Positions 23,464 through 34,595 of a stretch of DNA of 64,000 nt are shown here, piece after piece. Location of the stretch: contig JAEPRB010000046.1 in assembly GCA_016758965.1 (NCBI GenBank), positions 124,001-188,000 of the forward strand, read 5' to 3'. Made by a program: the position numbers and the translations under genes. The first letter of the stretch is position 1; every line of letters starts with the position of its first letter. The notes below the pieces were generated by a model that saw only the letters and a program-made list of their open reading frames with translations, had not been told where the DNA came from and did not search any database. The DNA is from Circinella minor. Taxonomy: Eukaryota; Mucoromycota; Mucoromycetes; Mucorales; Lichtheimiaceae.

Positions 23464-25387
23464 TTGTTATTATTTTTTAGCCGCATCCGTTTTGTCCGCG
23501 CTCTTTCCTTGTGATAAGGGTTGTCTAGTAAAGTGTCACTCACGGTATACAATAAACAGTTAAACGCCCAATTCTTTTGAGTATATATTAGATTAATATT
23601 TTAGTTAACAAAAAACTACTTTTGGGATATATCGTTAGCTAAAAACTAGAAATTATTGATATGTTTTACATTTTACAGCAGTTTCTCTTGCATTGTATTT
23701 TGCTGAAAGAAAAATGAGAAACATGAACATATAATTACTGTTGATTATGCATAAATGACAGAAAAGTTACTACATTAATTTAATTGTTTAATAAATATTT
23801 ATTGCTATGGTGACGATGAAACAATTGACCGTCATTGTTTATTTTGACTCATTGTTCCTAATTCCCTTTTTTTTTCTCTTGATTGGAGACATAAAATGAT
23901 GTTAGCTAGTTTGAAATTCGATATAAATGGTGAATTTTACTTTACGCAAACATTTTTTTTATCCATAGGAGGTGGCCGATCTCTCAATATAGTTTAGTCG
24001 ATCTTTAACGGAAATTAGTTTAAATAAAGTTCGATGATTTTATTATTAATGTAGAAATGAGAGAATGACAATGATATGACCCTGTCAAATGAAAAGGATC
24101 TGGTTCGGATAAATTGTCAATTATTAAAGTCAGTAATGTAAGGTGACACCAAACACCTCATCAATTCCGATGAATCAAAAATCATTTGCTGAGTTACATG
24201 TAGAAACCATCTGATAAACCAAAATTATTTTGATATATTTTGTATATTGTTGTTACAAATAAGTTGATGACAAACTGGATTTTCATAATATTATAAAGTA
24301 TTAATCAATAGAAAAATGATAAAATATCATTAACTGAAAGAAAAAAGTTTTTTTTACTAAATTATTTAATCGCTTGTTTTGCTTGTCAAAAATTGTTCAA
24401 CTATATAATACTTTGTACCTGATGTTGAGGAGGATATCATATACGGATGACGGACCCGTTCGTTTGACTCTTGCCAATTGTAATATTTTTTAATATTGAT
24501 ATCTTTTCCCCGCTTCTGTTGAAGTTGGAAACTGGGTTCTTTTATCAGATCTTCAATTTTTTTTATGCACAAAAGAATGGGACAAAAAAAAAAAAAAAAC
24601 TCATTATCTGATCGGTGTTTGCGATTTTGTCATCTTGTACAACTTTTCCTAAGAAGTATAGTTTTTGAACACTTTTCAAAAGTTGAGCATATATTTTAAA
24701 ATTATTATGGATGCATCAAAACTTTCAAAGTAGTTGTATTTTTTAAAAGAATTACATTATAATTATATCATTATTCTTTTGATCAAAGTAAAAAATTGAG
24801 TGTGTATGTTTTTCCCATTTTATGTTTTATATTGTAAATTTTATTTCTATGTGGTTCCAATAAAAGACAAACAATTTGTGCTGCTTTCCCTAAACTGTTT
24901 CTGCTTTTTTATTCGCGTAAGCAACAAATTTCTTCAAACGAACTTTTAAATTCAAATCTATTCAATTCTCATTATAAAAACCCAGGAAACATTTCAGTTG
25001 CTAGCTAGTAATATATTATTTTTCAGTATTTAAATGTTTCATAAGAAGATGTCTTAATAATTTTTTACTTCATATTTTTTGTGCTTAAATTCATTATATA
25101 AAGATATTCCTTGTAGATATTGTTAATTCATGGATGGTGGGAAAATTAGAGCATAGTACACAGAATCCTGTTAAATAACATGTAGATGTAACTTAATTCT
25201 TTTTGGTGTTTAAGGTAGTTCTGAATGAATTGGATGAATAGAAAGATGTTTTATGTAAAAGTCTAAAAGAGAAAGCATAAATGGGTGGGTTTCAAATGTA
25301 ATTAAATTGCCGCATTTTTTTAAAAAAACCAGGTACAACAATAAACTTTCTGTTTTTTTTTTTTTCTTTTTCTGAAACAAAATAATC
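23464..25387. other. Intergenic region, no firm gene
   Basis: AT-rich, about 1.9 kb. A minus-strand ORF at 24366-24572 (includes KKYYNWQESNERVRHPYMI) has protein-like composition but no recognised family and no clear gene structure. A 17-bp A-run lies near 24584-24599, and T-rich runs near 25351-25366 precede the ABHD10-like start. Confidence 0.35.
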
Positions 25388-26173
25388 ATGACCATTAATA
25401 TTCCAGCTCAATTAGTTCGCCAGACGATTTCTGGTATAAAATATATATTTATTCCACCTAATACAACAAAAAAAACTACATTATGTTTTATTCCTGGTTA
25501 CCGATCTGAATTTATGACATCACGTAAAAGTCATTTGACATATGATATTGCTCAAAGAAACGGTTTTGGATTCATGGCATGGGATCATTATCCAATAGAT
25601 GGATCAGTTCAACAATGGTATGAAAATAGTTGTCAACTCATTCTCGATAATCCATTGGAGAATATCTATTTAATTTGTTCAAGTATGGGAGCTTGGATAT
25701 CATTATTACTTGCTCAACGATTCCCAAATGAAATCCGTGGTATTGTGGGTATCGGCGGTGGCGTCGATTTTACTGAACGTTGGTTAACAGAACAAGTACC
25801 AATGGAACATCGAGATAATCGAAACTATATATGGAAACGACCCTCTCAATATGATCCTTCTGGTTATTATGAAATACCTATAACAAGCTTACTTGATTCA
25901 CGTTCTGTTCTTTTACTCAACAAGTACAAAGATAAAAATAATAGAGAAAAGAATGATAATAATAAGATACAATGTCCAATAATTCTCTTACATGGAGCCA
26001 ATGATGTTGATGTACCTTTAGCTCATGCACAAGAACTAATGAGAACATTACAAGCATGGGGAAATAATAATGTTAAATTGGATATAATTCAAGATGGAGA
26101 TCATCGGTTATCGAGACCAGAAAATTTAAAGCAAATAGAACGGAGGATTACTAACATGTTGCAGAACAACTGA
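25388..26173 (+). CDS. ABHD10-like alpha/beta hydrolase (acyl-thioesterase type)
   Basis: Single-exon 261-aa alpha/beta hydrolase. Early strand/oxyanion region LCFIPGYRSEFMTSRK (residues ~32-47), nucleophile elbow ICSSMGAW with Ser near residue 99, LLHGANDVDVP carrying the acid residue (~213), and IIQDGDHRLS supplying the catalytic His (~240). The arrangement, length and the KxxY...PSQYD lid segment resemble ABHD10, a depalmitoylating thioesterase/esterase that is mitochondrial in animals. Here no strong N-terminal presequence is seen (MTINIPAQLVRQT). Substrate is unknown; related bacterial enzymes are general carboxylesterases. Start: first ATG after a T-rich leader. Yippee begins only 182 bp downstream in the same direction. 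Confidence 0.85.
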   Translation: MTINIPAQLVRQTISGIKYIFIPPNTTKKTTLCFIPGYRSEFMTSRKSHLTYDIAQRNGFGFMAWDHYPIDGSVQQWYENSCQLILDNPLENIYLICSSMGAWISLLLAQRFPNEIRGIVGIGGGVDFTERWLTEQVPMEHRDNRNYIWKRPSQYDPSGYYEIPITSLLDSRSVLLLNKYKDKNNREKNDNNKIQCPIILLHGANDVDVPLAHAQELMRTLQAWGNNNVKLDIIQDGDHRLSRPENLKQIERRITNMLQNN

Positions 26174-26220
26174 AGGTGAAACCATTATGATATATAAAAA
26201 TACCATTTATGGGAACAATT

Positions 26221-26310
26221 ATTGTTCTAGTCTGTTCTCTTTTCTCTCTCTTCTTTCTTTCTTCCTTTTTTTCTCTTATCCCTTTTTTCTTTTCTTTTCT
26301 CTTTTGTTTT
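26221..26310 (+). promoter_or_regulatory. Polypyrimidine tract upstream of Yippee
   Basis: An almost pure C/T stretch (TTCTCTTTTCTCTCTCTTC and following) fills most of the 182 bp between the hydrolase stop and the Yippee ATG. CT-rich blocks just upstream of transcription starts are common in filamentous fungi, so this is probably the Yippee core promoter (inference). Confidence 0.5.
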
Positions 26311-26355
26311 ATATTTATTTATTTTTATATATATACTTGTTTGTTAATTGGACAA

Positions 26356-26968
26356 ATGGGGTTAAAATATCGAGAATATTTAAATGGTAAAAAAGTCTAT
26401 GGTTGTTCAACATGTCGTTCACACCTTTCAACAAGTGATAAAGTCATGTCAAGGGTAATTTTGTCATTCTTTATTATTATTTTATAATAATTCAAGTAAT
26501 AATGGAAAGATTTGTAAATAAATTAGGATTTCCAAGGACAATATGGTCAAGCATATTTATTCTGTGGAGTGTAAGTATTGCTTATATTACTATATATCAA
26601 TTAAGAGACTATTTAACTAATAATAAAAGCATAGTGTTAATATTGAAGAAGGTGAAGAACAACAAGAAAGGTAAATAAAAAAGGAAACTTCTTGACAGAT
26701 CAACCGATTATATAGAATTGTATATTAAATAATATATTTATAGAAATATGACGACAGGAAGACATCGAATTGCATCTATAAGCTGTATACGTTGTGGAAC
26801 AATGTTAGGGTGGAAATATGTAAGTCCAGAGTATTCATTTCTCCCTTTCGCATGAATAATACTATAGCTAATAATTATAACTGTTAGATTAAAGCATATG
26901 ATTCTCAACAAAAATATAAGGAAGGAAAATATATTTTAGAGAAAAGTTTACTACGACTTGTTGATTAA
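26356..26968 (+). CDS. Yippee-like zinc-binding protein
   Basis: Five short exons (26356-26454, 26527-26570, 26635-26670, 26744-26819, 26888-26968) join in phase to 111 aa, the standard Yippee size. The two zinc-knuckle halves are YGCSTCRSHLS (Cys ~17 and ~20) and ISCIRCGTMLGWKY. The C-terminal hallmark is AYDSQQKYKEGKYILEKS. The QGQYGQAYLFCGVVN segment matches the conserved GRHGKAYLFxxVVN core. Yippee folds as a beta-tent (Mis18/CULT/RIT1-like) zinc protein; YPEL members associate with mitotic apparatus and, in animals, with the CTLH E3 ligase. Function in fungi is little known. All family-invariant cysteines are present. Confidence 0.95.
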
Positions 26969-27146
26969 TAATATATCATTTCTCTCTTTCTCGAAAATTA
27001 ACACCTTAAGAACCAAATTGTACATACAAATGTGACATTATATTATATTATATTATATTATATTATGTTTTTACCCTTCTCTCTATATAATTCATATACT
27101 TTTTCTTTCCTTCATCCTTTTCTTTCAAAAACTGTGTTTTCTTTGG

Positions 27147-29646
27147 CTAACGTCTTTTATGTCTACTTGATCGAGAACGGGAACGGGAACGAGATCGAGA
27201 TATTCTTTTTGATGACTTTGAATGATGATGGTGATGGTCATAATGAGAACGACGACTATTACTACCACTTGATTTATGATGATGTGAAGAGGAAGAATAT
27301 CGTCTACTACTTGGACTTCTCGAACGAGATCTATGCTTGGATCGTTTTATGGATGGACTACGTCGCCTTCTTCGTCTATTACTACTACTATCACTACTAT
27401 TATTATCTGATCCACTTGTACTAGGTGACCGATATCGTCGTCGTTTTCCATATGATGATGGACTAGGTGATCGATCATTGTCAGAACCACTCGGTGAATA
27501 ATATCGTCTAGTTGTTGATTTTTTATCCGATGATGATTTTTTTTCTGGAACATCTCGATCCCCTTTATATGATCCACGAAGTACATTCAATTCATATTCA
27601 CGTTCTTGATGTTTCTTTTCTCGTTCATCTGCATCAACTTTTTTTTATTAAAAAATTAATCATTAGTTTTATTTTTAATCTTTTAGCAAATAAAGTTCCC
27701 TTCCGAAGATAATCTTACTTTGTTTTTCTAATCCTTCGCGCATTTTTAATCGAAGTCTTTCCATAGGTGTTAACTTTTTTGTATCTTTTGATGATGATGA
27801 TGATGGTGGTTGATTATTTTCTATAGATGATTTTCTTCTTCATATTCATTTAGCAAGTTCACATGTATACATATATCTCAATTGTGTTATAGATAATAGA
27901 AATGAAAAATAAGGATTTTACCCTCTTTCTTGAGGAGCATGACGATCTCGCGACGAAGATGCTGATGTTGACGATGCTCGGGGTTCTTCATCATGTTGTT
28001 CAGGTAGGTTGGATGAAGAAGAACCGAATTCAATCACTACATCAGATTGAGAGTTATTATTTCCATCTTCTTCAACTGAGCTATCACTTTCAGAACTATT
28101 ATAATAAGGTTCATAAGTTGGACTAGATCGACCTCCTCTAGATGGACTTTTTCGATCATATCTTGATCGTCTTCTTCTACGTCGACTACTACGTTCATCT
28201 CTTGATCGTCGACTACTACTTCCACTACTGGCATCCTTTGATTTTCCTCCATTGTCTTTACCCTACCATTTTCTTTTTTTAGTAAAAAAATTCCAATAAC
28301 AGCCGATTGGGTCATCATTCTATCCTTCCTTTCTTTTTATTATTACTATTTACCTGCTTCGCTTTTAATTCTCTTAATTGTTCATCACGGTCTCTTTTGA
28401 CCATGCGCAAAAGACGAGAATAATTACGAATACCATATTTGCTTGCCATATCATTAAGTGTCTTTTTATCCTTATCACTTAAATCATCGACATATTGAAG
28501 AATATCAGCTTCTTTTAGTAATTGAGATTCGTCTTCTTTTTCTAAGGCATCGTCATTGGATACATTTGAAGTACCATAATCATATCCATATCCTTTTTCT
28601 GGTTTTCTATATATAAATTTAGAATTAGTTAACTTTCATTCATCTATATTATATAAATCATTTACTCCCTACTTTGAATTATTTAACATGGCTAAAAGTG
28701 CTTTATGTCTTTCTAATAATTTTGTCCATTCTTCTTCCACTTCATTTAATCGTTCTCGTTCAGAAACTATAATTATATAATTAGATATATGTATTTTTTT
28801 CGTCATCATCATCATCATCATTATTATTATTACCTTTTAGTCGCTCAGCTTCTACAAGATCATGATATCGTTCAAAGTTTAATTCATCCATCATGTGTTG
28901 TTCTTTTACAGGCATTGTTTGTTTTGTCTTTTTTTCAGGAACATAATCCAATAATGAACGACCATCAAATCTATTTCGTTTTCACACATACACACAGAAG
29001 ATTAGTTTATATATTATACATACATAGTTTCATTATTATATTGTTCACCTGTCAATTCTAATATCAGTATTGCCTTGCCAAGGCATGCTAGAAATACAGT
29101 AGAATATATATATAAGTCTCGTTAGTATCGTTCCTTTAATTTTTCTCATTGTCATATATTCAAAAGAGAAAGGATGTATGTTCATTAATTACGCACAGAT
29201 TATCTTGGTTCTCATGATAATAAAATTGTTCAGCATCAGGATAAAGTTTTGTTGATGACCCAATGACTCTTAATAATTGCTTTGGGTCGCCAAGCTATAT
29301 ATTTGTAATGGTTTATAATAGTTTGTTATTGTTTTTTTTTTAAATAAACAAATAGTTTCAAGTTAAAAGCTTCAGAATAAAATATTTAATAGTAAATAAT
29401 ATAAAATATATACCCGTGATTCATAGAAAGCGCGTCGACGTTCAGCACGTTTTTTATGATCTACCATCAACTCTTTGATCTAAGTTTATGTTTATGAGCA
29501 TTAGAGACACGTTGGCAAATTGAACACGGAAAAAAAAACAGAAAAAAAAAACGTGTGTAATTATATATATGAGAAGAGAGAAAGAGAGAGAGGTCAAATT
29601 GGATTCTGATTACCCTCTTTTCATTAGCCCTAGCTTCATGCCACAT
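27147..29646 (-). CDS. CLASRP/SWAP2-like SR splicing regulator
   Basis: Ten exons keep phase and give 556 aa: 29614-29646, 29414-29479, 29197-29294, 29049-29087, 28834-28970, 28673-28766, 28354-28606, 27922-28262, 27719-27837, 27147-27637. The N-terminus MWHEARANEKRIKELMVDHK, KRAERRRAFYES, MPWQGNTDIRIDRFDGRSLL and LNFERYHDLVEAER is the suppressor-of-white-apricot N-terminal (DRY_EERY) domain. A KYGIRNYSRLLRMVKRD helix matches the CLASRP middle. The C-terminal half is an RS domain ending in repeated RSRS and RHKRR. CLASRP (CLK4-associating SR-rich protein) regulates alternative splicing in nuclear speckles. The exon at 27837 has a tandem AAGAAG acceptor. The start MWHEAR is the conserved family start. 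Confidence 0.92.
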
Positions 29647-29873
29647 GTTTATTAATATGTATATGCAAGGCGAATAAAAAAAAAATATAATTATTCTAAA
29701 ACGCCAACATCAGCCCCTCATATTACTTTACACAGAAAAATAAATAGAAAGATTCGGTTGTTTAAATAAACAAAAAGTGTCATACAACTGATATAATTTC
29801 AGGTTCTTTCTTTCTCTCTCTCACTTTAGTTTTTTTTTTTGGCATTGTATATTATAATAATAAATGCATCATC
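29647..29873. promoter_or_regulatory. Divergent promoter of CLASRP and SLC35F-like genes
   Basis: Only 227 bp separate the two start codons, which face away from each other, so the region must serve both transcripts. It contains a CT-rich block (29810-29826) and T/A-rich tracts close to the transporter ATG. No specific factor site is recognised. Confidence 0.5.
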
Positions 29874-31484
29874 ATGTCTTCTTCACCAACATACCATTCT
29901 GTTCCCATCAATGACATTTCGACGTCACCTACTTTACAACAACCTATTAAAAGAGGTCGATCCATGTTAGCAGCTGTCATGCTTGGTATATGTATTATTT
30001 CGTTTGTACTTCAAACAGAGTTAGCACAATATGTTCAACGAACAACAAATTATCATAAACCTTATTTGATTTTGTACGTATAAATTATTTACTTTTATAA
30101 TTTTCTTTTTTTCTTTGTTTTGGTTTGGTGTAATTATAATATATATATATGGGCGTGTATGAAAATCAATCAATGTATCAATACAACAAGTTAATATACA
30201 TTATGGGTATACAGAGTTTCTGTAAAATGAGCTGATCAAGGAAGTAAAATACTACCATTATCCGATTCTATTTTCGTCTCACAAACTTGACTCATGTGAT
30301 GTCAGGTGTGTGGGTGGGGAAAAAGGGAAGGGAAAGAAGAATGAGTGAGGAAAAGGATGGGGGGAAATATAGTATGCTGAAACGCAAAGAAAAAAAAAAA
30401 AGAAAAAAAAATCAAGTTTATTAATTTTTTAAAACAACAAAATGGACACTACAAACCACATTTTCTATTCAACTTGTTCGAAACAAAATATCTATCAAAA
30501 CTTTAAAAAAATAGATATGTAAGCCATTGTTGTTATGTTTTTATGGCACCTATACAGTTTATTGGTGAATTAATTGTACGATACAAGAGTCCAAATAAAA
30601 ATATATTGGAATTAATCAAAGACACGGCTCGTGAATGTAAACTGGAATTGGAACAATCTTTAGAAGATTTACAACAAGTCCGTGGTCAACAACATGTATC
30701 AAGATTTTCATTTTGTATTCGCACTGTCATCTATATTGCGGCATTATTAACCATTCCATCCTATTTATGGTATGTCAGTGTCAATTTGACAAGTATGGCC
30801 AATTTAACTGCTATTTTCAATACTGGATGTTTTTTTGCCTATCTTTTTTCTATCATGATGTTGGGTGATAAATTGGTCATGTCCAAAATAGCTGCTGTCT
30901 TTTTATGTATTGCTGGTGTATTTACAATGGCGTTTTGGCCTTCTCCTGATTCTAATAATAATAATGATCAAGTGAGCGATGGAACTGGTGATGGCGATGA
31001 CGACAATAACAAGAGTTATGCTGCATCCATCTTTGGTATTGTTGTAGCAGCTTTTGCAGCAGCTACTTACGGATTTTATGAAGTTTATTATAAAAAATAT
31101 GCAGCACCACCACGACCTTCGGTATTATTTGCTAATGCTGTCACCACCGGTATCGGTATCACGACATTTTTGTTACTATGGATTCCTATCCCTATTTTTC
31201 ATTGGATTGGCCATGAAACTTTTGAAGTCCCTGATCTGCGTACGTTTACTTATATGTTAGGTATTGCCTCCATGAGTGTTGTTTATAATGCTACTTTTAT
31301 GTGTGTGATTGCATTGGTAAATCCAGTTTTCGCAGCAGTAGGTGTCATGTTAACTGTACCTGCCGTCGCTATCACGGATGTATTCGTGACAGGCATTATG
31401 ACTCCTCCTTCAACTATTGTTGGTAGTATACTTATACTAATTGGCTTTTATATTCTTAATCGTCAAGTTAAAGCCGAATCATGA
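29874..31484 (+). CDS. SLC35F-like drug/metabolite-type transporter
   Basis: Two exons (29874-30073 and 30515-31484) give 389 aa. The splice restores YLILYVSHCCYVFMAPIQF across the junction. About ten membrane segments are visible: MLAAVMLGICIISFVLQTEL, the post-splice YVSHCCYVFMAPIQFIGELI, FCIRTVIYIAALLTIPSYLW, IAAVFLCIAGVFTMAFW, ASIFGIVVAAFAAATYGFYE and the terminal STIVGSILILIGFYILN. SNLTSMANLTAIFNTGCFF-like sequence (VNLTSMANLTAIFNTGCFF) is typical of the SLC35F3/F4/F5 branch of the DMT superfamily. A large polar loop (residues ~90-120) and an Asp/Asn-rich insert (NNNNDQVSDGTGDGDDD) interrupt the fold. Human SLC35F3 is linked to thiamine transport, but substrate here is unknown. The 441-nt intron is several times longer than others in this window. 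Confidence 0.87.
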
Positions 31485-31814
31485 TAATCAATATTATATA
31501 TATATATATATATATATTATCCCCCACCATGAAGGTTACCCATACATCCATCTATCTTTTTCTCTATATAAACCTCTTGTCCCTCATATATACTAATTTT
31601 TTTCTCTTTACTACATAGAAAAAATATATAAATCAATTTATAAAAATAAATATATAAATAAAACTTGCATAAAATTTTCATTTTTGTAATAATTATAATT
31701 TGCAAAAGCAAAGGGTATATAAATGGTACTTTTTTTAATACAGTTCAAATAATCCAGAACGTTTTATTTTTTAAATTGAAATTTTGTTAAGAACAAAAAA
31801 GAAGACAAAACTTC
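31485..31814. other. Convergent 3' spacer
   Basis: A (TA)n run at 31496-31517 follows the transporter stop. The remainder is AT-rich 3' UTR-like sequence shared by the converging transporter and uS8 genes. No ORF is supported. Confidence 0.5.
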
Positions 31815-32539
31815 TTAGTAGAAGAAACCAAGAATCTTGCCACCAACGTGCTTGCGACGAGCTTCTTCGTGGTCCATGATACCGGCAGAGGTGGTCAAGA
31901 TGACATAACCGAATTGACGCGAGGGCAAAAGGTTGGCGGTCCACTTTTCAAGTTCAGAAATCTTGATGTTGAAGCGGGGGCTGATAACACCACACTTGTT
32001 CAAACGACCGTTCAATTGGATAACGATCTTACCGGAACGATGATCATCGATTTCTTCGAATTCACCAATGTAACCTAATATAATATATTTCCCATTTTCA
32101 TTTGATAAATTAATAATCCGTTATTATACATATGCTTCATATATTATAATAAAAAAAAGAGGGGTAAATAATAATAAATGTGTCAAATCTTCTAACGGAT
32201 TTATAACATATTCCATAGTGCTATATATCCGGCATTAGACGTGAAGTTACTCTTCCGCATCATTAAAGGGCAAAAGTGGTAATAATTTTTTTCGTAAAGA
32301 AAAAAAGTCACTTTCAACCAGTTAAATACGGGTTTTGTGTGTGTGTGTTGTAAATGTGGAAAAAAGAAAAAAGTAATGTAATAAAATATTTTATTAAAAT
32401 GCTTACCGTGCTTTTGCATGACAGACAAGAACTTGACAATGACCTTGGAAGAAGGACGGATCATGACTTGACGCTTACCACGGCGTTCAGCGTTGTTGAT
32501 GCTGTTCAAGCAGTCGTTCAAAACAGAGGCGCGGACCAT
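31815..32539 (-). CDS. RPS22: 40S ribosomal protein uS8 (S15a/S22)
   Basis: Two exons (32407-32539 and 31815-32074) encode exactly 130 aa, the invariant length of eukaryotic uS8. Conserved sequence runs from [20 protein letters not shown] and [18 protein letters not shown] through [19 protein letters not shown] and [13 protein letters not shown] to [20 protein letters not shown] and the C-terminal GGKILGFFY. The protein binds the central domain of 18S rRNA in the small subunit. The intron interrupts the Gly codon after QKH. Codon use is strongly biased, as expected for a ribosomal protein. Confidence 0.98.
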
Positions 32540-33832
32540 CTAATAATTGAAAGTATGTGTGTATATTGTTAATATTCAAAAGCGTATATACTTAAATGAG
32601 TGTCGTCCCTCAATATAAAATCCAAATGGGACGATTCATAAAAGCATCGCCCTTTTAGTCTCAAGCAAGTGGCAAACCATCTTTTACAAGAATGGGCTTT
32701 GCAAGTGACATTGTATATGTTATTTTCAAATATATTATTCAAATGGATTGTATAGATGAGGTATAGGATGGATGGATAATTTTTATATATATATCTTGGA
32801 TGGATGGATTACCTTTCGGCTATAGATATAATGGAAGAGGAGGATCTTTCAAGAGGTCCAGGAAATTTTTAAGTTTTATTTTATCTATCGGGACCTAAAA
32901 AAAAAATTGGTTGTCAAGGCGATGGCTTGTGCTACCTGACAAACTTCTGTTGCCATGCAACATTTTTTTTTTTGAAAGTAAGCTTCATAAAGATTACATT
33001 TTTGTTTGATCTTCAGTTTTCAACTATATCAATAAACACTCTTATGTTTCGTATTAAAATTTTTAATCTGTCCAAAAAGTGTATTGTATGTCAAAAAAGA
33101 AACACCAGTTTAAAAATCCTCAAAATAAAATATTTTTGTATAAAAAACATTGATATAAGCTTAAATGTTTTTTTAGTGTAATTACATCCTTGATTTTTGC
33201 TTACCTATACAACATTTTTTTCTTTTACTCATTAATTATTATATATCTGGTTGTTTAACACGACGAAGAAACTATTGGTAATAATAATAGCTAAAAAGGA
33301 CACTTACGGGAAACAAAAAAGATGATACTAGAAGGAAAAGCAACACAAAACAGCAAATTCATTTTTGATTGTATAATCCCTCTGCTAGAAATAAAAAAAG
33401 ATATACATTGCCAGTAAAATTGTAAATTGCTGAGCTATTTTTATTGTTTATAATGATATATAATGGGTGTTGTGTAATTGAAATGGCCGTGCATATCAAA
33501 TATGCATAAAGGTAAAGCCTAATTTTTTTTAAAGAAAACATAATAATAATAATAACAAAGATAAAAACCTACCTATTCAACTTGTCGATTTTTCGTTTTA
33601 AACAAGAATAAATAATAAAAAGGGTTGATTCAAGAATAGAGTATACTATTTTTTGCTTAACAGTAACTCTAGAGTTCATATTAAAGGATTGTTGTTGTTT
33701 TAGCAAAAAAAAAAAAAAAAAATACAATGAAATTTTTTCCCGCCCTTCGAAAATTTACCTTTTCTTTCTTCTTTGTTAAAAACCGGAATCATCCCGAGGT
33801 GCAAAAGTTATTTGAATTGAAAACATATTAAA
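32540..33832. other. Divergent intergenic region
   Basis: About 1.3 kb between the uS8 start (minus) and the KH-like gene start (plus). It contains T/C-rich stretches and no ORF I would support; the 84-codon ORF at 32927-33181 is AT-driven. Confidence 0.4.
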
Positions 33833-34564
33833 ATGGTTCAACGTAAGTATAGCTGGTGGTTGATTGGCATTATATAATAAATTAAACAACATAATAATTA
33901 ACAATAATAGCTTGTTTTTTTTAGCAAACAACAAAGTTTATCCGTTTGCATATATTAGTGAAAAGATCTATGAAAAATGGAAGAAAAGAATCGAGTAACT
34001 GTCAAAAAAAAAGTTGGTCTCAATCGAAAGATTATATTGATAATACATATTTACCATTTTTTTTTCTTTTCACATTAGTACCTTAGCAGAACAAACTAGA
34101 ACGACCATTACCTATAATTTTATTGAACAGGTAAAATTATCTTAAATGTCGCGAAAAAAAAGTAGACTTTTTTTTTTTGCAAGCAAAAAAGGAAAGAAAA
34201 GAACGCGTTGCTTTTACGTTTTTTTTTTTCAATTATCTTTGACAATTAACAACAATCTAAATAATAATAATAGTTTTTTGATATAACTGGTCGTTCACAA
34301 GAAGGTGTTGAGAAAGCGTAAGTATCTATGTACCTTTTTATCACTATTATTATTGTAAATGAACTAATTTTCTCGATACAAAAATATTTTATCCTTCAAA
34401 ATAGTGTACAGCATATTTGTCAGGGATTGTTGCCAAAGCTTGTAAGTTTATTTTTTTGTATCACATGAAAATCGGGATTTTTTTTTTTTTTTGCATTATG
34501 GGATGAGGTGGGATGGTTGAAGATGGAAAAGTGAAAAGGAAATTAATTAATTTACAACTCTTCC

Positions 34565-34595
<31 letters not shown>

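Noticed and set aside
27032..27424. Plus-strand ORF over the CLASRP 3' exon
   Set aside because: It reads the RS-repeat codons in reverse, giving Asp/Tyr repeats; the minus-strand RS domain is clearly the coding strand.
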